Positions 7,294 to 15,746 of a stretch of 26,858 nucleotides of DNA are shown here, in pieces. Below the pieces are notes generated by a model. That model searched no databases. It saw nothing but the letters and a program-made list of their open reading frames with translations, and was not told where the DNA came from. The DNA is from HGM11788 sp964654945 (GTDB lineage: Bacteria; Bacillota; Clostridia; Lachnospirales; CAG-274). Location: contig CAZZLN010000021.1 in the NCBI GenBank assembly GCA_964654945.1, positions 1 to 26,858 of the forward strand, given 5' to 3'. Both the position numbers and the translations under genes were made by a program. The first letter of the stretch is position 1. Each line of letters begins with the position of its first letter.

Positions 7294-8193
7294 ATGGACA
7301 GTAGTTTACAGATGATAGTTGAAAAGGCAGATGTGCTTACACAGGCTTTGCCATATATAAGAGATTTTCATAATAAAATTGTCGTAATAAAATATGGAAG
7401 CAGAGTTTTAAAGGACAAGGAAATTGCAGAAAGTGTAATGAAAGATGTTGTACTTTTAAAGCTTATTGGTATGAAGCCTATTATTGTACATAGCGGAAGC
7501 GATGAAATTAATAAATGGTTAAAGGTTACAGGCAAGGATATTGAATACAGAAATGACAACAGAGTAACCGATAATGAAACTATGGAAATAGTTGAAATGG
7601 TTCTTGGTAAAATAAATAAGGATATTGTTCAGCTCATAGAGAAAAACGGCTGCAAGGCTGTTGGAATTTGTGGTAAGGACAGCGGAATGATAAAGGTAAA
7701 AAGAAAGATTGTAGAGGGTCAGGATATAGGCTATTTTGGAGAGATTAAGAGTATAGATACTTCTCTTATTGAGGATTTGTTAGACAAAGATTTTATACCT
7801 GTCATTGCGTCAATAGGCATCAGTGATGAATTTGAAAGCTATAATTTAAAGGCTGATGATGTTGCAGGTGCAGTTGCAAAAGCTATTAAGGCTGAAAAAA
7901 TACTTTTCCTTGCAAGAGAAGACGGAGTTATTTATCCGAATTCTGTGCCAAAGGCAATGATTACTGTTGATGAGGCTAACAGTATAATAAAAAAGGGTCA
8001 GCTCGACACTGCCACTCTTAATAAATTGAAAACCGCAATAGATGCCCTTGAAAATGGTGTGCATAGAGTACATATTGTTGACAGTTCTGTAGAACATAGC
8101 ATACTTCTTGAATTTTTTACTGTTTTGGGTGTTGGTACTGCTGTTGTTAAAAATAAAAAAGAGCTTTATCCTCATGAAAAAGGTTTCAGATAA
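7294..8193 (+). CDS. Acetylglutamate kinase-like protein with altered substrate motifs
   Basis: The 299-residue protein is colinear with acetylglutamate kinase (ArgB, amino-acid kinase fold), which phosphorylates N-acetylglutamate in arginine synthesis. Conserved parts include Lys33 (V-V-I-K-Y-G), D-V-V-L-L-K, R-V-T-D-N-E-T-M, Y-N-L-K-A-D-D and the C-terminal H-S-I-L-L-E-F-F-T. Several glycine motifs are changed: K-Y-G-G has become K-Y-G-S, H-G-G-G-P has become H-S-G-S-D, and the usual G-G-M-I-P-K segment is replaced by a longer stretch beginning G-Q-L-D. It may be a diverged argB or a paralogue with another acid substrate. No other arginine genes are nearby. ATG 7294 was chosen because GGAGGT at 7281-7286 lies 7 nt before it; an in-frame TTG at 7279 overlaps that site. 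Confidence 0.75.
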   Translation: MDSSLQMIVEKADVLTQALPYIRDFHNKIVVIKYGSRVLKDKEIAESVMKDVVLLKLIGMKPIIVHSGSDEINKWLKVTGKDIEYRNDNRVTDNETMEIVEMVLGKINKDIVQLIEKNGCKAVGICGKDSGMIKVKRKIVEGQDIGYFGEIKSIDTSLIEDLLDKDFIPVIASIGISDEFESYNLKADDVAGAVAKAIKAEKILFLAREDGVIYPNSVPKAMITVDEANSIIKKGQLDTATLNKLKTAIDALENGVHRVHIVDSSVEHSILLEFFTVLGVGTAVVKNKKELYPHEKGFR

Positions 8194-8196
8194 TAT

Positions 8197-8237
8197 AAAA
8201 GGAGTTTTGATTTTCATAATTTCAAAACTCCTTTTTT
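8197..8237. terminator. Bidirectional terminator between the argB-like gene and htrA genes
   Basis: A 14-bp perfect stem, AAAAGGAGTTTTGA with its complement at 8222-8235, surrounds an 11-nt loop. It ends in six T on the plus strand and in TTTT on the minus strand, serving both convergent operons. Confidence 0.85.
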
Positions 8238-8244
8238 GTGCTTA

Positions 8245-9399
8245 TCAGAAATTAGAAGCAGCTTTTTGCATAGCTACCTTAACAGTTTGTGACTGACCGT
8301 TTCTTACAATATTTACTTCAACGCTGTCACCGACTTTACAATTCTGAACCGCTTCTATCAGCTGTTCTTTTGTAAACATTGGCTGATTGTTAAATTTAGT
8401 TATAATATCTCCTGCCTGCAATCCGGAAGAATAGGCACTTCCACCTTGTGTAACCTCTGTAATGAGTACGCCTGCACTAGGAAGATTATTTTGTTTTGCT
8501 ATATCTTCCGTAACTGTTACAACTGTAACTCCAAGAGCCGGTGTATCAGTGTTATTCATAAGCTTTTCGATAGTGGACTTTGCAGAATTAGAAGAAATAC
8601 TGTAGCCAACACCCTCAACCTGAGTGGCTGCAATTTTAGCTGAATTTATGCCAATTACCTGTCCGCTGCTGTTTACAAGAGCACCGCCTGAATTACCGGG
8701 ATTAATAGCTGCATCTGTCTGCAATACATTAAGATTTGCATTTGTAAACTGAATATCTTTTGCAGTATTACTTATAATACCTTTTGTTGCTGTATTTCCT
8801 CTGCCCAAAGCATTGCCGATTGCAATTACTGTTTCACCAATCTGTACATTATCCGAATCACCGAAATTAGCTACCTGAACATCTGTTACTCCTGCTGCTG
8901 CAAGATCTGCAAGGGATACTGATATAACTGCTAAATCAGCATTTGCATCCTTTCCGACAAGAGTTGCTGATACAAGATCACATTCGTTTAATGATATTGT
9001 TACTCTTGAAGCCCCGGATATAACGTGGTTATTTGTTACGATATAAGCATTTGCACTGTCTTTATAGAATACAATACCGGAACCTGAGCCTTCACTTTCA
9101 TATACCTGATTGAAAAAATCTACACCTTGTGTAACAGAGGTGATACAAGCTACAGATGGCTTAACTTTTTTTATAATATCTACTGTATTTTGAGATGCCT
9201 CATCAAGTGTTCTTATTATATTTGAATTTGTGTCTGTTTCAAGAGTATTTGCTTTTTCAGCTTTGCTCTGTTGAACAGATACAGCCAGTTTATTTGAAAA
9301 ATACGGTATTGCCACACCGCAGCTCATTCCAAGTATACTGCCCGAAATTAGGGCAATAACTGCTGTTTTTATAAATCTATGTTTCTTTTTCATATACAA
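8245..9399 (-). CDS. HtrA/DegP-like membrane-anchored serine protease (second copy)
   Basis: This 384-residue trypsin-fold protease has an N-terminal signal anchor at about residues 12-33, a protease domain with the catalytic triad His125 (T-N-N-H-V-I), Asp155 (N-A-D-L-A-V-I) and Ser237 (G-N-S-G-G-A), and one PDZ domain at about residues 290-380. It would sit on the outer face of the membrane and degrade or refold damaged exported proteins. It lies 6 bp downstream of a longer paralogue, and its AAGGAGGA ribosome site overlaps the paralogue's stop codon, so the two are co-translated. Both proteins end in Ser-Asn-Phe, a shared hydrophobic tail that supports tandem duplication. Family assignment is firm; individual substrates are unknown. 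Confidence 0.93.
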   Translation of the reverse strand: MYMKKKHRFIKTAVIALISGSILGMSCGVAIPYFSNKLAVSVQQSKAEKANTLETDTNSNIIRTLDEASQNTVDIIKKVKPSVACITSVTQGVDFFNQVYESEGSGSGIVFYKDSANAYIVTNNHVISGASRVTISLNECDLVSATLVGKDANADLAVISVSLADLAAAGVTDVQVANFGDSDNVQIGETVIAIGNALGRGNTATKGIISNTAKDIQFTNANLNVLQTDAAINPGNSGGALVNSSGQVIGINSAKIAATQVEGVGYSISSNSAKSTIEKLMNNTDTPALGVTVVTVTEDIAKQNNLPSAGVLITEVTQGGSAYSSGLQAGDIITKFNNQPMFTKEQLIEAVQNCKVGDSVEVNIVRNGQSQTVKVAMQKAASNF

Positions 9400-9405
9400 T
9401 CCTCC

Positions 9406-10758
9406 TTAGAAATTAGAATTAGCATCTGCAAGAGTTGCATTTATTTCCATAGGAACTGATCCGTTTCTTACAATTGATAATTTGATACTATCATTTGCTT
9501 TATGTGAAGAAATTATTTTGGATAACTCCTCAATAGTTGAAATATCTGTGCCGTCAACACCTGTTATAATGTCAGATTTCTGTAAGCCTGCTTTTTCTGC
9601 AGCAGAGCCTGTTTCAACACTGCTTATATATACACCCTTGAAATTAATTCCATACATAATTCTAAACTCATCAGAAATTGTCATACCTGAAATACCAAGA
9701 TAAGCTTTGTTTACAGTGCCGTTTGTAATAAGCTGATTTGCAATATCAACCACAGTATTAGACGGTATAGCATAGCCTGTACCCTCAACTGCTGAATCGG
9801 AGAGCTTTGCGGTGTTCACACCGATTACTTCTCCCTCTGTATTTACAAGAGCACCGCCTGAATTACCGGGATTAATTGCAGCATCTGTCTGAATAACTGT
9901 AAAGTCTTTGCCATCAATATTTATATCTTTATTCTGTGCACTTATTATGCCAAGTGTTGCAGTTTTTCCTCTGCCTAAAGCATTACCTATTGCTATAACA
10001 CTTTCGCCAACCTCTGTAGAATCAGAATTGCTGAATTTAGCTGCTGTCACATTTTCAATTCCGGCATCAGTCATATCCTTTTTAGATACTGAAATAACTG
10101 CTATGTCTGCTGAAGAATCCTTTCCCACAAGCTTAGCTGAAATTTGCTCGGTTCCTGTTACTGATATGGTTACTGTACTTGCTCCGTCAATAACATGGTT
10201 GTTTGTAACAATATAAACCTTATCGCCATCTACTTTAAATATTATACCTGAGCCTGCACCTTCACTTTCATAAACCTGATTAAAGAAGTTTACTGTCTGT
10301 GATTTTATTGATATGTTTACAACAGCATTTTCTACAGATGCAATAGTAGAAGAAATACTGTTTTCATCGGCTACAAGATTAACCGGATTGGCAGCAACAG
10401 TTTCCTGTTCTGAAGCTGTATCACTGAAAGAAAAATTTCCCTGTGCAATTTGAGATGCACCGTTTATAATTCTGCTTGAGGTGTTAAGACCCACACCCAA
10501 AAAGTATCCCATAGAAGAACCGCATATGAGAACCCCTGCAAGACCTACAGCAATACTTTTGCCGTAACTGTATTTTTTGTTTTTCTTTTTGCTTGCTTTA
10601 GGTTTAACAGCATTTTCAGCAGTTTCTTCACTGATATTAGATTCATCAATTATATCTTCAGTCTGTTCATCAGCGGGAGCAGATTCAGTGAATTCAACTT
10701 GTTGAGTATCGTTTTCAATTTTCTCTGTGTCTAAATTATTGTTTTCAAAATCATTCAT
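9406..10758 (-). CDS. HtrA/DegP-like membrane-anchored serine protease (first copy)
   Basis: The 450-residue protein has an acidic cytoplasmic N-terminal tail of about 55 residues, a Lys-rich stretch, a membrane anchor at about residues 66-90, then the protease domain with His188 (T-N-N-H-V-I), Asp218 (S-A-D-I-A-V-I) and Ser300 (G-N-S-G-G-A), and a C-terminal PDZ domain at about residues 350-445. It is the first gene of a two-gene htrA operon and differs from the second mainly in its long cytoplasmic tail, which might let it be controlled from inside the cell. An extended -10 promoter lies upstream, and a GGGAGGT ribosome site precedes ATG. HtrA paralogues in Gram-positive bacteria are typically part of the cell-envelope stress response. 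Confidence 0.93.
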   Translation of the reverse strand: MNDFENNNLDTEKIENDTQQVEFTESAPADEQTEDIIDESNISEETAENAVKPKASKKKNKKYSYGKSIAVGLAGVLICGSSMGYFLGVGLNTSSRIINGASQIAQGNFSFSDTASEQETVAANPVNLVADENSISSTIASVENAVVNISIKSQTVNFFNQVYESEGAGSGIIFKVDGDKVYIVTNNHVIDGASTVTISVTGTEQISAKLVGKDSSADIAVISVSKKDMTDAGIENVTAAKFSNSDSTEVGESVIAIGNALGRGKTATLGIISAQNKDINIDGKDFTVIQTDAAINPGNSGGALVNTEGEVIGVNTAKLSDSAVEGTGYAIPSNTVVDIANQLITNGTVNKAYLGISGMTISDEFRIMYGINFKGVYISSVETGSAAEKAGLQKSDIITGVDGTDISTIEELSKIISSHKANDSIKLSIVRNGSVPMEINATLADANSNF

Positions 10759-10789
10759 ATTTCAGACCTCCCTTATTTAAGTCAAATAC

Positions 10790-10820
10790 ATTGTATCACA
10801 AAAACCCGAAAAAGTGTGAA
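10790..10820 (-). promoter_or_regulatory. Promoter of the htrA operon
   Basis: On the minus strand, TGATACAAT is an extended -10 box (hexamer 10790-10795), with TTCACA at 10815-10820 as a -35 box 19 bp away. The wide spacing is offset by the extended -10. The rest of the gap to 10985 is very AT-rich, with TTTAATT repeats and nothing I can name. Confidence 0.5.
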
Positions 10821-10985
10821 TAATTTATGAACATTTTCGCTTGAAAAATATTTTTAATTCCTTCTTAATATTTATTTAATTTTCATTTAATTATTTTTAT
10901 GGAACGGTTAAAAGAAGATTAAATTTTGTTGGTAATATACATACAATATACAAAAGCTGCGGTAATACAAAACTATTATATTTTA

Positions 10986-11717
10986 TCAATATGATGTATT
11001 TTTAACAGTAATAGTTTTATCGGATGAGTTATAAGAAATACTAAGTCCCATATGTTCACAGGTATTTCTTATTGGAATATATACAGTTACCTCTGAATCA
11101 TAAGGCTTTTCAAAATTTTCCTCAAAGTCAGCATTAAATGGTTTTATAAATTCAATAAAATCAGGCAGCTCCATTAAAGCATCGCCTGTATATTCCGATA
11201 CAGTATACATATCAGGAGTAATTATTTTTGAATAAGGACTTAAAATATCCACAATAGTATCATTAGTTTCAATTGGCTTTGGCGGAATGATTTTTTCAAT
11301 ATCCGTACCGTCACAGCCAAAATCCAAGCTTTCGTGTAATAAAACAGTTTTATTTCCATCAGCAGATACAGCAAATATATTATAGCTTTCATCAGCTATT
11401 ATTTGATAAACATTACCATCTTTAAGCTGTTCAAATTTTTTGTAATCGGCTGCCTCTGAAACACCGCCATATTCATTTCCGTTAATGTCAATGTAATTGG
11501 AATATAGCCAATATATATTGCCATCAGTTATAACAGGGAATACATAAGTATCAGAATTATAAATATGAAAAGGATTTCCGCATCTTGTATCGTTAGTGTC
11601 AGCAATTTTACAGCTTTGTGTCTGTATGAGTATTTTATTGCTGTTTCCTGTATCGGCAAGTGCAGAACATTGGAATAACCAAAAAATAAATACGAAAAAT
11701 AATATTAATTTTTTCAT
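10986..11717 (-). CDS. Secreted protein with C-terminal stalk-like segment
   Basis: I do not recognise the family of most of this 243-residue protein. It begins with a Sec signal peptide, probably cleaved after A-L-A near residue 21; the Cys at 17 lacks a proper lipobox. The middle is a beta-rich extracellular region. The last 35 or so residues, with V-Y-I-P-I-R-N-T-C-E-H-M-G-L and S-S-D-K-T-I-T-V, resemble the end of the copper-amine-oxidase N-terminal-like 'stalk' domain common in secreted clostridial proteins, where the usual first position is V-P-x-R. It starts after AGGAGGT, has its own promoter, and stands alone between the htrA operon and an AlkD-like gene. A role at the cell surface is likely, but nothing more specific is visible. 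Confidence 0.75.
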   Translation of the reverse strand: MKKLILFFVFIFWLFQCSALADTGNSNKILIQTQSCKIADTNDTRCGNPFHIYNSDTYVFPVITDGNIYWLYSNYIDINGNEYGGVSEAADYKKFEQLKDGNVYQIIADESYNIFAVSADGNKTVLLHESLDFGCDGTDIEKIIPPKPIETNDTIVDILSPYSKIITPDMYTVSEYTGDALMELPDFIEFIKPFNADFEENFEKPYDSEVTVYIPIRNTCEHMGLSISYNSSDKTITVKNTSY

Positions 11718-11753
11718 AAAAGAGTACCTCCTGAAATGTTTTATTTATTTCTT

Positions 11754-11782
11754 ATAATAACATAGTAAATTATTATAATCAA
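11754..11782 (-). promoter_or_regulatory. Promoter of the secreted stalk protein gene
   Basis: Minus-strand TTGATT (11777-11782) and TATTAT (11754-11759) are 17 bp apart and lie about 37 bp upstream of the start codon, with AGGAGGT between. The surrounding AT-richness makes chance matches possible. Confidence 0.45.
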
Positions 11783-11870
11783 TTTTTTACAGGAAATGTA
11801 AATAAAATGTAAACTAAGAAAATACTGATTTGAGATTATGTTTTTTAAACTGTTCAATAAACCGGAATTT

Positions 11871-12530
11871 TTAGATATACTTGCTTCCTTCTTTGATACT
11901 TAAAGCACTCATTTTTTCACGATTGTCATTGATGAATTTTATAACCCACTTCGGATTTGTTTTTGAGTATTCTCTCAGTGCCCATCCGATTGCTTTGTTA
12001 ATAAAAAACTCTTCAGTTCCAAAATTAGCCACAAGTATTTTTTCAAGATTATCCGTATTGGTCTTTTCCTTCTTTCCAAGCTGATATTCAATAGCAGCTC
12101 GCCTTATCCAAATATTCTCATCATTTGCCCACTCAAGCATTAACTTATCAACTTCGGAATCAGATTCACTAAGCTTTCCAATCACCTTACATAGAAAATC
12201 AATGGTATCCCACCAAGATTTAGTCAAAATATACGTTTTAATCTTTGGCATATCACCCATTATAAGAAACGGAGCCAATGCAAGCAAATAATCATATGCT
12301 AAATATTGAAACTCCCGATGTTTATCAGCATAGCACAAATCCAGAAACGCCCAATCAATAGTTTTTGATTTCTTTTCATCTTTTATAAAATCCTTATAGA
12401 GTTGTTTTCTCTCCGGTGCAGCAATACCGTAAAATTCAAATAAATCACGCATATACTTTTTCATTTTAAGAGCCTTTTCAGCATCAGCGTGTTCTTCAAA
12501 TATTTCTTTTATGACTTCATATTTTGGCAT
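11871..12530 (-). CDS. DNA alkylation repair protein, AlkD-like
   Basis: The 219-residue all-helical protein matches the AlkD/AlkC HEAT-repeat family (Pfam DNA_alkylation), DNA glycosylases that remove bulky or positively charged alkylated bases. Family hallmarks are visible: the W-W-D-T-I-D segment near residues 125-130, carrying the catalytic Asp region, then W-I-R-R-A-A near 156-161, and the C-terminal helix with I-N-K-A-I-G-W-A-L-R-E-Y-S. Length is normal for the short family members. ATG follows a GGAAGGA ribosome site. The gene stands alone; the gene upstream on the same strand is separated by a terminator. Some family members lack measurable glycosylase activity, so the enzyme role is inferred from the family. 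Confidence 0.88.
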   Translation of the reverse strand: MPKYEVIKEIFEEHADAEKALKMKKYMRDLFEFYGIAAPERKQLYKDFIKDEKKSKTIDWAFLDLCYADKHREFQYLAYDYLLALAPFLIMGDMPKIKTYILTKSWWDTIDFLCKVIGKLSESDSEVDKLMLEWANDENIWIRRAAIEYQLGKKEKTNTDNLEKILVANFGTEEFFINKAIGWALREYSKTNPKWVIKFINDNREKMSALSIKEGSKYI

Positions 12531-12560
12531 AGTATCCTTCCCTCAGGCTTAATTTCCATA

Positions 12561-12598
12561 GAAAATGCGGCATAAGCAATCCCTTGCCTATGCCGCAT
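12561..12598 (-). terminator. Terminator of the DUF4364 gene
   Basis: ATGCGGCATA and TATGCCGCAT, extended inward by GCAA/TTGC past one mismatch, close a 4-nt loop. The minus strand continues into TTTTC. It separates the DUF4364 gene from the AlkD-like gene. Confidence 0.7.
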
Positions 12599-12645
12599 AA
12601 AGCTTTTATATTTTGTCAGCCATACCGATGACAAAGAAGCTTTTA

Positions 12646-13269
12646 TTATTCCTCATATTCTTCATCTTCAGCATCTTCGGCATCTTCGGCAGAGCTTAGT
12701 TTTATTTCGGTATTTTCATTTTTTTTAAGCTCTTTTTCAACATAATTGTCTTTAAGCAAATCTTTTAAAATGTTGTTGTAAATTTCATTTACATTTTCCT
12801 TCCAGTTTTTTCTGACAAGCTTTGCCTGTTCTTTAGTGACCACTGTTACATTAAGCTCCATAAGAGTTAAATCATCTTCTATAACACCGCATTTTACAAC
12901 ATATTCATCATCGCTGTGAAAGAAATAGTTTGCATAAACAGAGTATTCTTTTTTAATTCTCTTTTTGTTTTTTCTGATATATGAAAGTATTGCATTTCTC
13001 TTTGATTCAGGAATAAGCTTTGTGAAAAAATGAAGACTCTGTTCACCGCTTTCGGTAATGTTGTAATATCTTACGTTATTTTCTCTGTAGGATTCAATAA
13101 GACCATTTTCTTCAAGCTCTTTTATATATGTGCAAAAATCAAAATAATCCATATAATTGTAGTCTGAAACTGCGAAATCGTGAAGCGTTGTCCACGCCAT
13201 AGCCATATCCATTTGGTATAACACATAAAGCAGAACCAATTTATTGCCTGCCATAACTATGTTTGACAT
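12646..13269 (-). CDS. DUF4364 family winged-helix protein
   Basis: The 207-residue protein resembles the DUF4364 family found in Clostridia. The N-terminal half looks like a winged-helix DNA-binding domain: helices around residues 8-25, a recognition segment F-D-F-C-T-Y-I-K-E-L-E-E-N-G-L-I, and a wing R-Y-Y-N-I-T-E-S-G. The C-terminal half is alpha/beta with a very acidic tail containing three Glu-Asp-Ala units. A transcriptional role is plausible but not established for the family. I chose ATG 13269, preceded by AAAGGGGAA; a longer frame starting at TTG 13320 would begin upstream of the promoter's -10 box and cannot be the start. It is divergent from the efflux operon beginning at 13502, which it might regulate. 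Confidence 0.8.
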   Translation of the reverse strand: MSNIVMAGNKLVLLYVLYQMDMAMAWTTLHDFAVSDYNYMDYFDFCTYIKELEENGLIESYRENNVRYYNITESGEQSLHFFTKLIPESKRNAILSYIRKNKKRIKKEYSVYANYFFHSDDEYVVKCGVIEDDLTLMELNVTVVTKEQAKLVRKNWKENVNEIYNNILKDLLKDNYVEKELKKNENTEIKLSSAEDAEDAEDEEYEE

Positions 13270-13300
13270 AATATTTCCCCTTTGTGCAAAAACTACAATT

Positions 13301-13329
13301 ATTATACAACAAAAATCCAAAAAAGTAAA
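13301..13329 (-). promoter_or_regulatory. Sigma-A promoter of the DUF4364 gene
   Basis: Minus-strand TTTACT (13324-13329) and TATAAT (13301-13306) are exactly 17 bp apart and place the start of transcription near 13294, just upstream of the chosen ATG. The remaining gap to 13501 is AT-rich with TTTAAT-type repeats; it must contain the efflux operon promoter, but I could not place one convincingly. Confidence 0.7.
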
Positions 13330-13501
13330 CTATGTGAGTTATACAAATTTTTAAAAATATTTTGTGAAATATGCTGTATTTATTCACTGTTATGTTTCTA
13401 ATTTAATTTTAATTTTTAATTAATGTTCTGTTAATATTGATATAATTATAAATTAATGCCTATTGGTTATAATTGTAAAAAATTAATCAGAGGTGATAAT
13501 A

Positions 13502-15133
13502 TTGACAGTATTTAAGAAAAAGCCAAAAGTTTTATTAATAATTTTGATTGGGGTAATAGCGGCTGTAGGAATTTATTTTATATATTCTCATTTCTTTTTA
13601 CAAAAAAATATGCACGAGGGAATGAGAACGGATATGGGAATTACCGAAGAAGTGTCAAAACAAAATTTGGAGCAGACAGTAACGGCATCGGGAAATGTTT
13701 TGCTTGAAGATGAAATCGAGGTATATGCTGAGGGAGAAACTAACAAAATAAAATCTATTCTTGTAGAAGACGGAGATGTTGTGGAGAAAGGACAGCTTCT
13801 TGTAGAGTATGATGTAGACGACCAAAAAGAAGAGCTTGAAAATAAAATCAGAGATACTAAAAGAGAAATTCAGAATGGAGAGCTGAGTTTAAAAAGTATT
13901 TCAACTCCTGCCACTGAAAGTGAGCTTACAAAGCTTGCCAATGAAATAACTACAAAAGAAAATGCTTTGCAGGAGGCTAAAACTAATTATAACAGCTTTT
14001 CAACAAAACTAGCACAGCAGCAAACAACAATTGATAATGCACAAAAAGATGTAGATAATGCAAATAAGGATTTGGAAGATAATAAAAAGCTTCTTGAAGT
14101 AGGAGGTGTATCACAATCAGAAATTGATGATTATGAATATGCACTTAAAAAGGCAGAAGATGCACTTATTCAGGCAAAAGATGATTATAATGATATTGTC
14201 GATTCACAGAAAATGGCAGAGCTAAATGTAAAAAGTGCAGAAAATGCCGTAACAGAAGCAAAAGATTCATATAATGATGCAAAAGAACCTTTAGCATCTG
14301 AGGCAAACAAAATTAAATATCAGCAGCAGCAGCTTACATTGCAGGGTTTAAAAGATAGTCTGGCAGATTATGAAAAGGATTTGTCAGAGCTTGTATATTC
14401 CACATCTGCTGCCGTATCAGGAAAGGTTACAGAGGTGTGTGTTGACGAGGGTACTTTTACAGAAGAAAATACAGTAATATTAAAGGTAGCAAACTTTAAT
14501 CAGCTTATAGTTTCTGCCAATGTTGAAGAATATGATGCACCTTTGCTGGAGCTTGGACAGAAAGTTAAGATGACCTCTGATGGCTTGGAGGGCAAAGAAT
14601 ATTCCGGTGTTATTACAAAAATATCACCAAGTGCAGCAGATACTACAACCAATATGGGTACTGAAACAACAGTTCCTATTGAAATATCTGTTGATAATCC
14701 TGATGGAGTTTTAAAACCGGGTTATAACCTTGATCTTGAAATTACTGTTACAGAGGAAGATGATCTTCTTATGATTTCATCAAGTGCCGTATTTAAAGAA
14801 GATAAAGAAAATTATGTATATAGAATTACCGATGATGATAAAATTGAAAAGGTTAAAGTAACAACCGGAGAAGCTAATGATACTTTAATAGAAATTGCTT
14901 CAGGCTTATCAGAGGGAGATATAATAATTAAATCTGTAAATGATAATATCAAAGAGGGTATGACACTGGAAGAGGTAACTGCTCTTATCAGTGAAGAACG
15001 TGATAATTCTCAAAATACCAATAATGCTGAGGGAGGAAATAATAATGATAGAAATAACCAATTTAACCAAGGTGTACCGTCAGGGAACTTTGGAGGTGGA
15101 GGCCCTGGCGGGGGTGGACCTATGGGTAGATAA
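13502..15133 (+). CDS. Efflux membrane-fusion/adaptor protein (MacA/YknX-like, HlyD family)
   Basis: This 543-residue protein has a membrane anchor at about residues 10-28, a split lipoyl-like domain (first half around 65-100, N-K-I-K-S-I-L-V-E-D-G-D-V-V-E-K-G; second half around 300-330), a long coiled-coil hairpin between them, a beta-barrel domain, and a membrane-proximal domain ending in a Gly-rich tail. It would link the MacB-like permease to its substrate outside the membrane. I prefer TTG 13502 as the start: AGAGGTGAT at 13489-13497 is a strong ribosome site 8 nt away, while GTG 13493 lies within that site. Its last 29 codons overlap the ATPase gene in another frame. It is the first gene of a three-gene operon. 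Confidence 0.9.
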   Translation: MTVFKKKPKVLLIILIGVIAAVGIYFIYSHFFLQKNMHEGMRTDMGITEEVSKQNLEQTVTASGNVLLEDEIEVYAEGETNKIKSILVEDGDVVEKGQLLVEYDVDDQKEELENKIRDTKREIQNGELSLKSISTPATESELTKLANEITTKENALQEAKTNYNSFSTKLAQQQTTIDNAQKDVDNANKDLEDNKKLLEVGGVSQSEIDDYEYALKKAEDALIQAKDDYNDIVDSQKMAELNVKSAENAVTEAKDSYNDAKEPLASEANKIKYQQQQLTLQGLKDSLADYEKDLSELVYSTSAAVSGKVTEVCVDEGTFTEENTVILKVANFNQLIVSANVEEYDAPLLELGQKVKMTSDGLEGKEYSGVITKISPSAADTTTNMGTETTVPIEISVDNPDGVLKPGYNLDLEITVTEEDDLLMISSSAVFKEDKENYVYRITDDDKIEKVKVTTGEANDTLIEIASGLSEGDIIIKSVNDNIKEGMTLEEVTALISEERDNSQNTNNAEGGNNNDRNNQFNQGVPSGNFGGGGPGGGGPMGR

Positions 15134-15746
15134 GGGTGAATTTGTTTCAATAATGGGGTCATCAGGCTCAGGAAAATCTACATTAATGAATATACTTGGC
15201 TGCCTTGATAAGCCCTCATCAGGTACATATATTTTAGATGGTATAGATATTTCAAAAACTCCCGATTACAAATTATCAGAAATAAGAAATAAAAAAATCG
15301 GTTTTGTATTTCAGTCCTTTAATCTTCTCCCTAAGCTTAATGCCATAGAAAATGTTGAACTGCCAATGCTATATGCCGGTGTGGATAGTGCAACAAGGCA
15401 TAAAAAGGCTTTAGAGGCACTTGAAATAGTAGGTCTTGAAGAAAGAATAAAGCATAAGCCAAATGAAATGTCGGGAGGGCAAAGACAAAGAGTTGCAATT
15501 GCAAGAGCCCTTGTAAATTCGCCTGCAATAATTCTTGCAGATGAGCCTACAGGCAATCTTGATTCAAAATCTACATTTGAAATAATTGATATTTTTAAAA
15601 AATTAAATTCAGAGGGAGCTACTATTGTAATGGTTACACATGAGCCTGATGTTGCACAGCATACCAAAAGAATAGTTACATTTAAAGACGGTAAAACAAT
15701 AAGTGATTTGCCTGTGACAGGGGGTATAAAAAATGCCTTTATCTGA
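15045..15746 (+). CDS. ABC transporter ATP-binding protein (MacB/LolD/YknY-like)
   Basis: The 233-residue nucleotide-binding subunit has all the ABC motifs: Walker A at about residues 38-46 (G-S-S-G-S-G-K-S-T), a Q-loop in F-V-F-Q-S-F-N-L-L, the signature M-S-G-G-Q-R-Q-R-V near 140, Walker B with I-I-L-A-D-E-P-T-G-N-L-D, and the switch His in V-T-H-E-P. This pattern is typical of the macrolide/lipoprotein exporter group that works with MacB-type permeases. ATG 15045 follows GGGAGG, and the normal family N-terminus (I-E-I-T-N-L-T-K-V-Y) starts right there, so a start at 14991 is unlikely. The gene therefore overlaps the adaptor's tail by 89 nt and the permease start by 14 nt, giving tight translational coupling. 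Confidence 0.93.
   Translation: MIEITNLTKVYRQGTLEVEALAGVDLWVDKGEFVSIMGSSGSGKSTLMNILGCLDKPSSGTYILDGIDISKTPDYKLSEIRNKKIGFVFQSFNLLPKLNAIENVELPMLYAGVDSATRHKKALEALEIVGLEERIKHKPNEMSGGQRQRVAIARALVNSPAIILADEPTGNLDSKSTFEIIDIFKKLNSEGATIVMVTHEPDVAQHTKRIVTFKDGKTISDLPVTGGIKNAFI

Noticed and set aside
7846..8217. Open frame on the minus strand opposite the argB-like gene
   Set aside because: Cys- and Ser-rich shadow of a well-supported gene, without a ribosome site. The same applies to the minus-strand frames opposite marR, the MFS gene and tkt.
12646..12700. Nine-base repeat encoding Glu-Asp-Ala in the DUF4364 acidic tail as a phase-variable tract
   Set aside because: Only three units that keep the frame whatever their number; more likely simple low-complexity tail.
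13270..13320. Longer DUF4364 start at TTG 13320
   Set aside because: It lies between the -35 and -10 boxes, upstream of the transcript start; ATG 13269 has a proper ribosome site.
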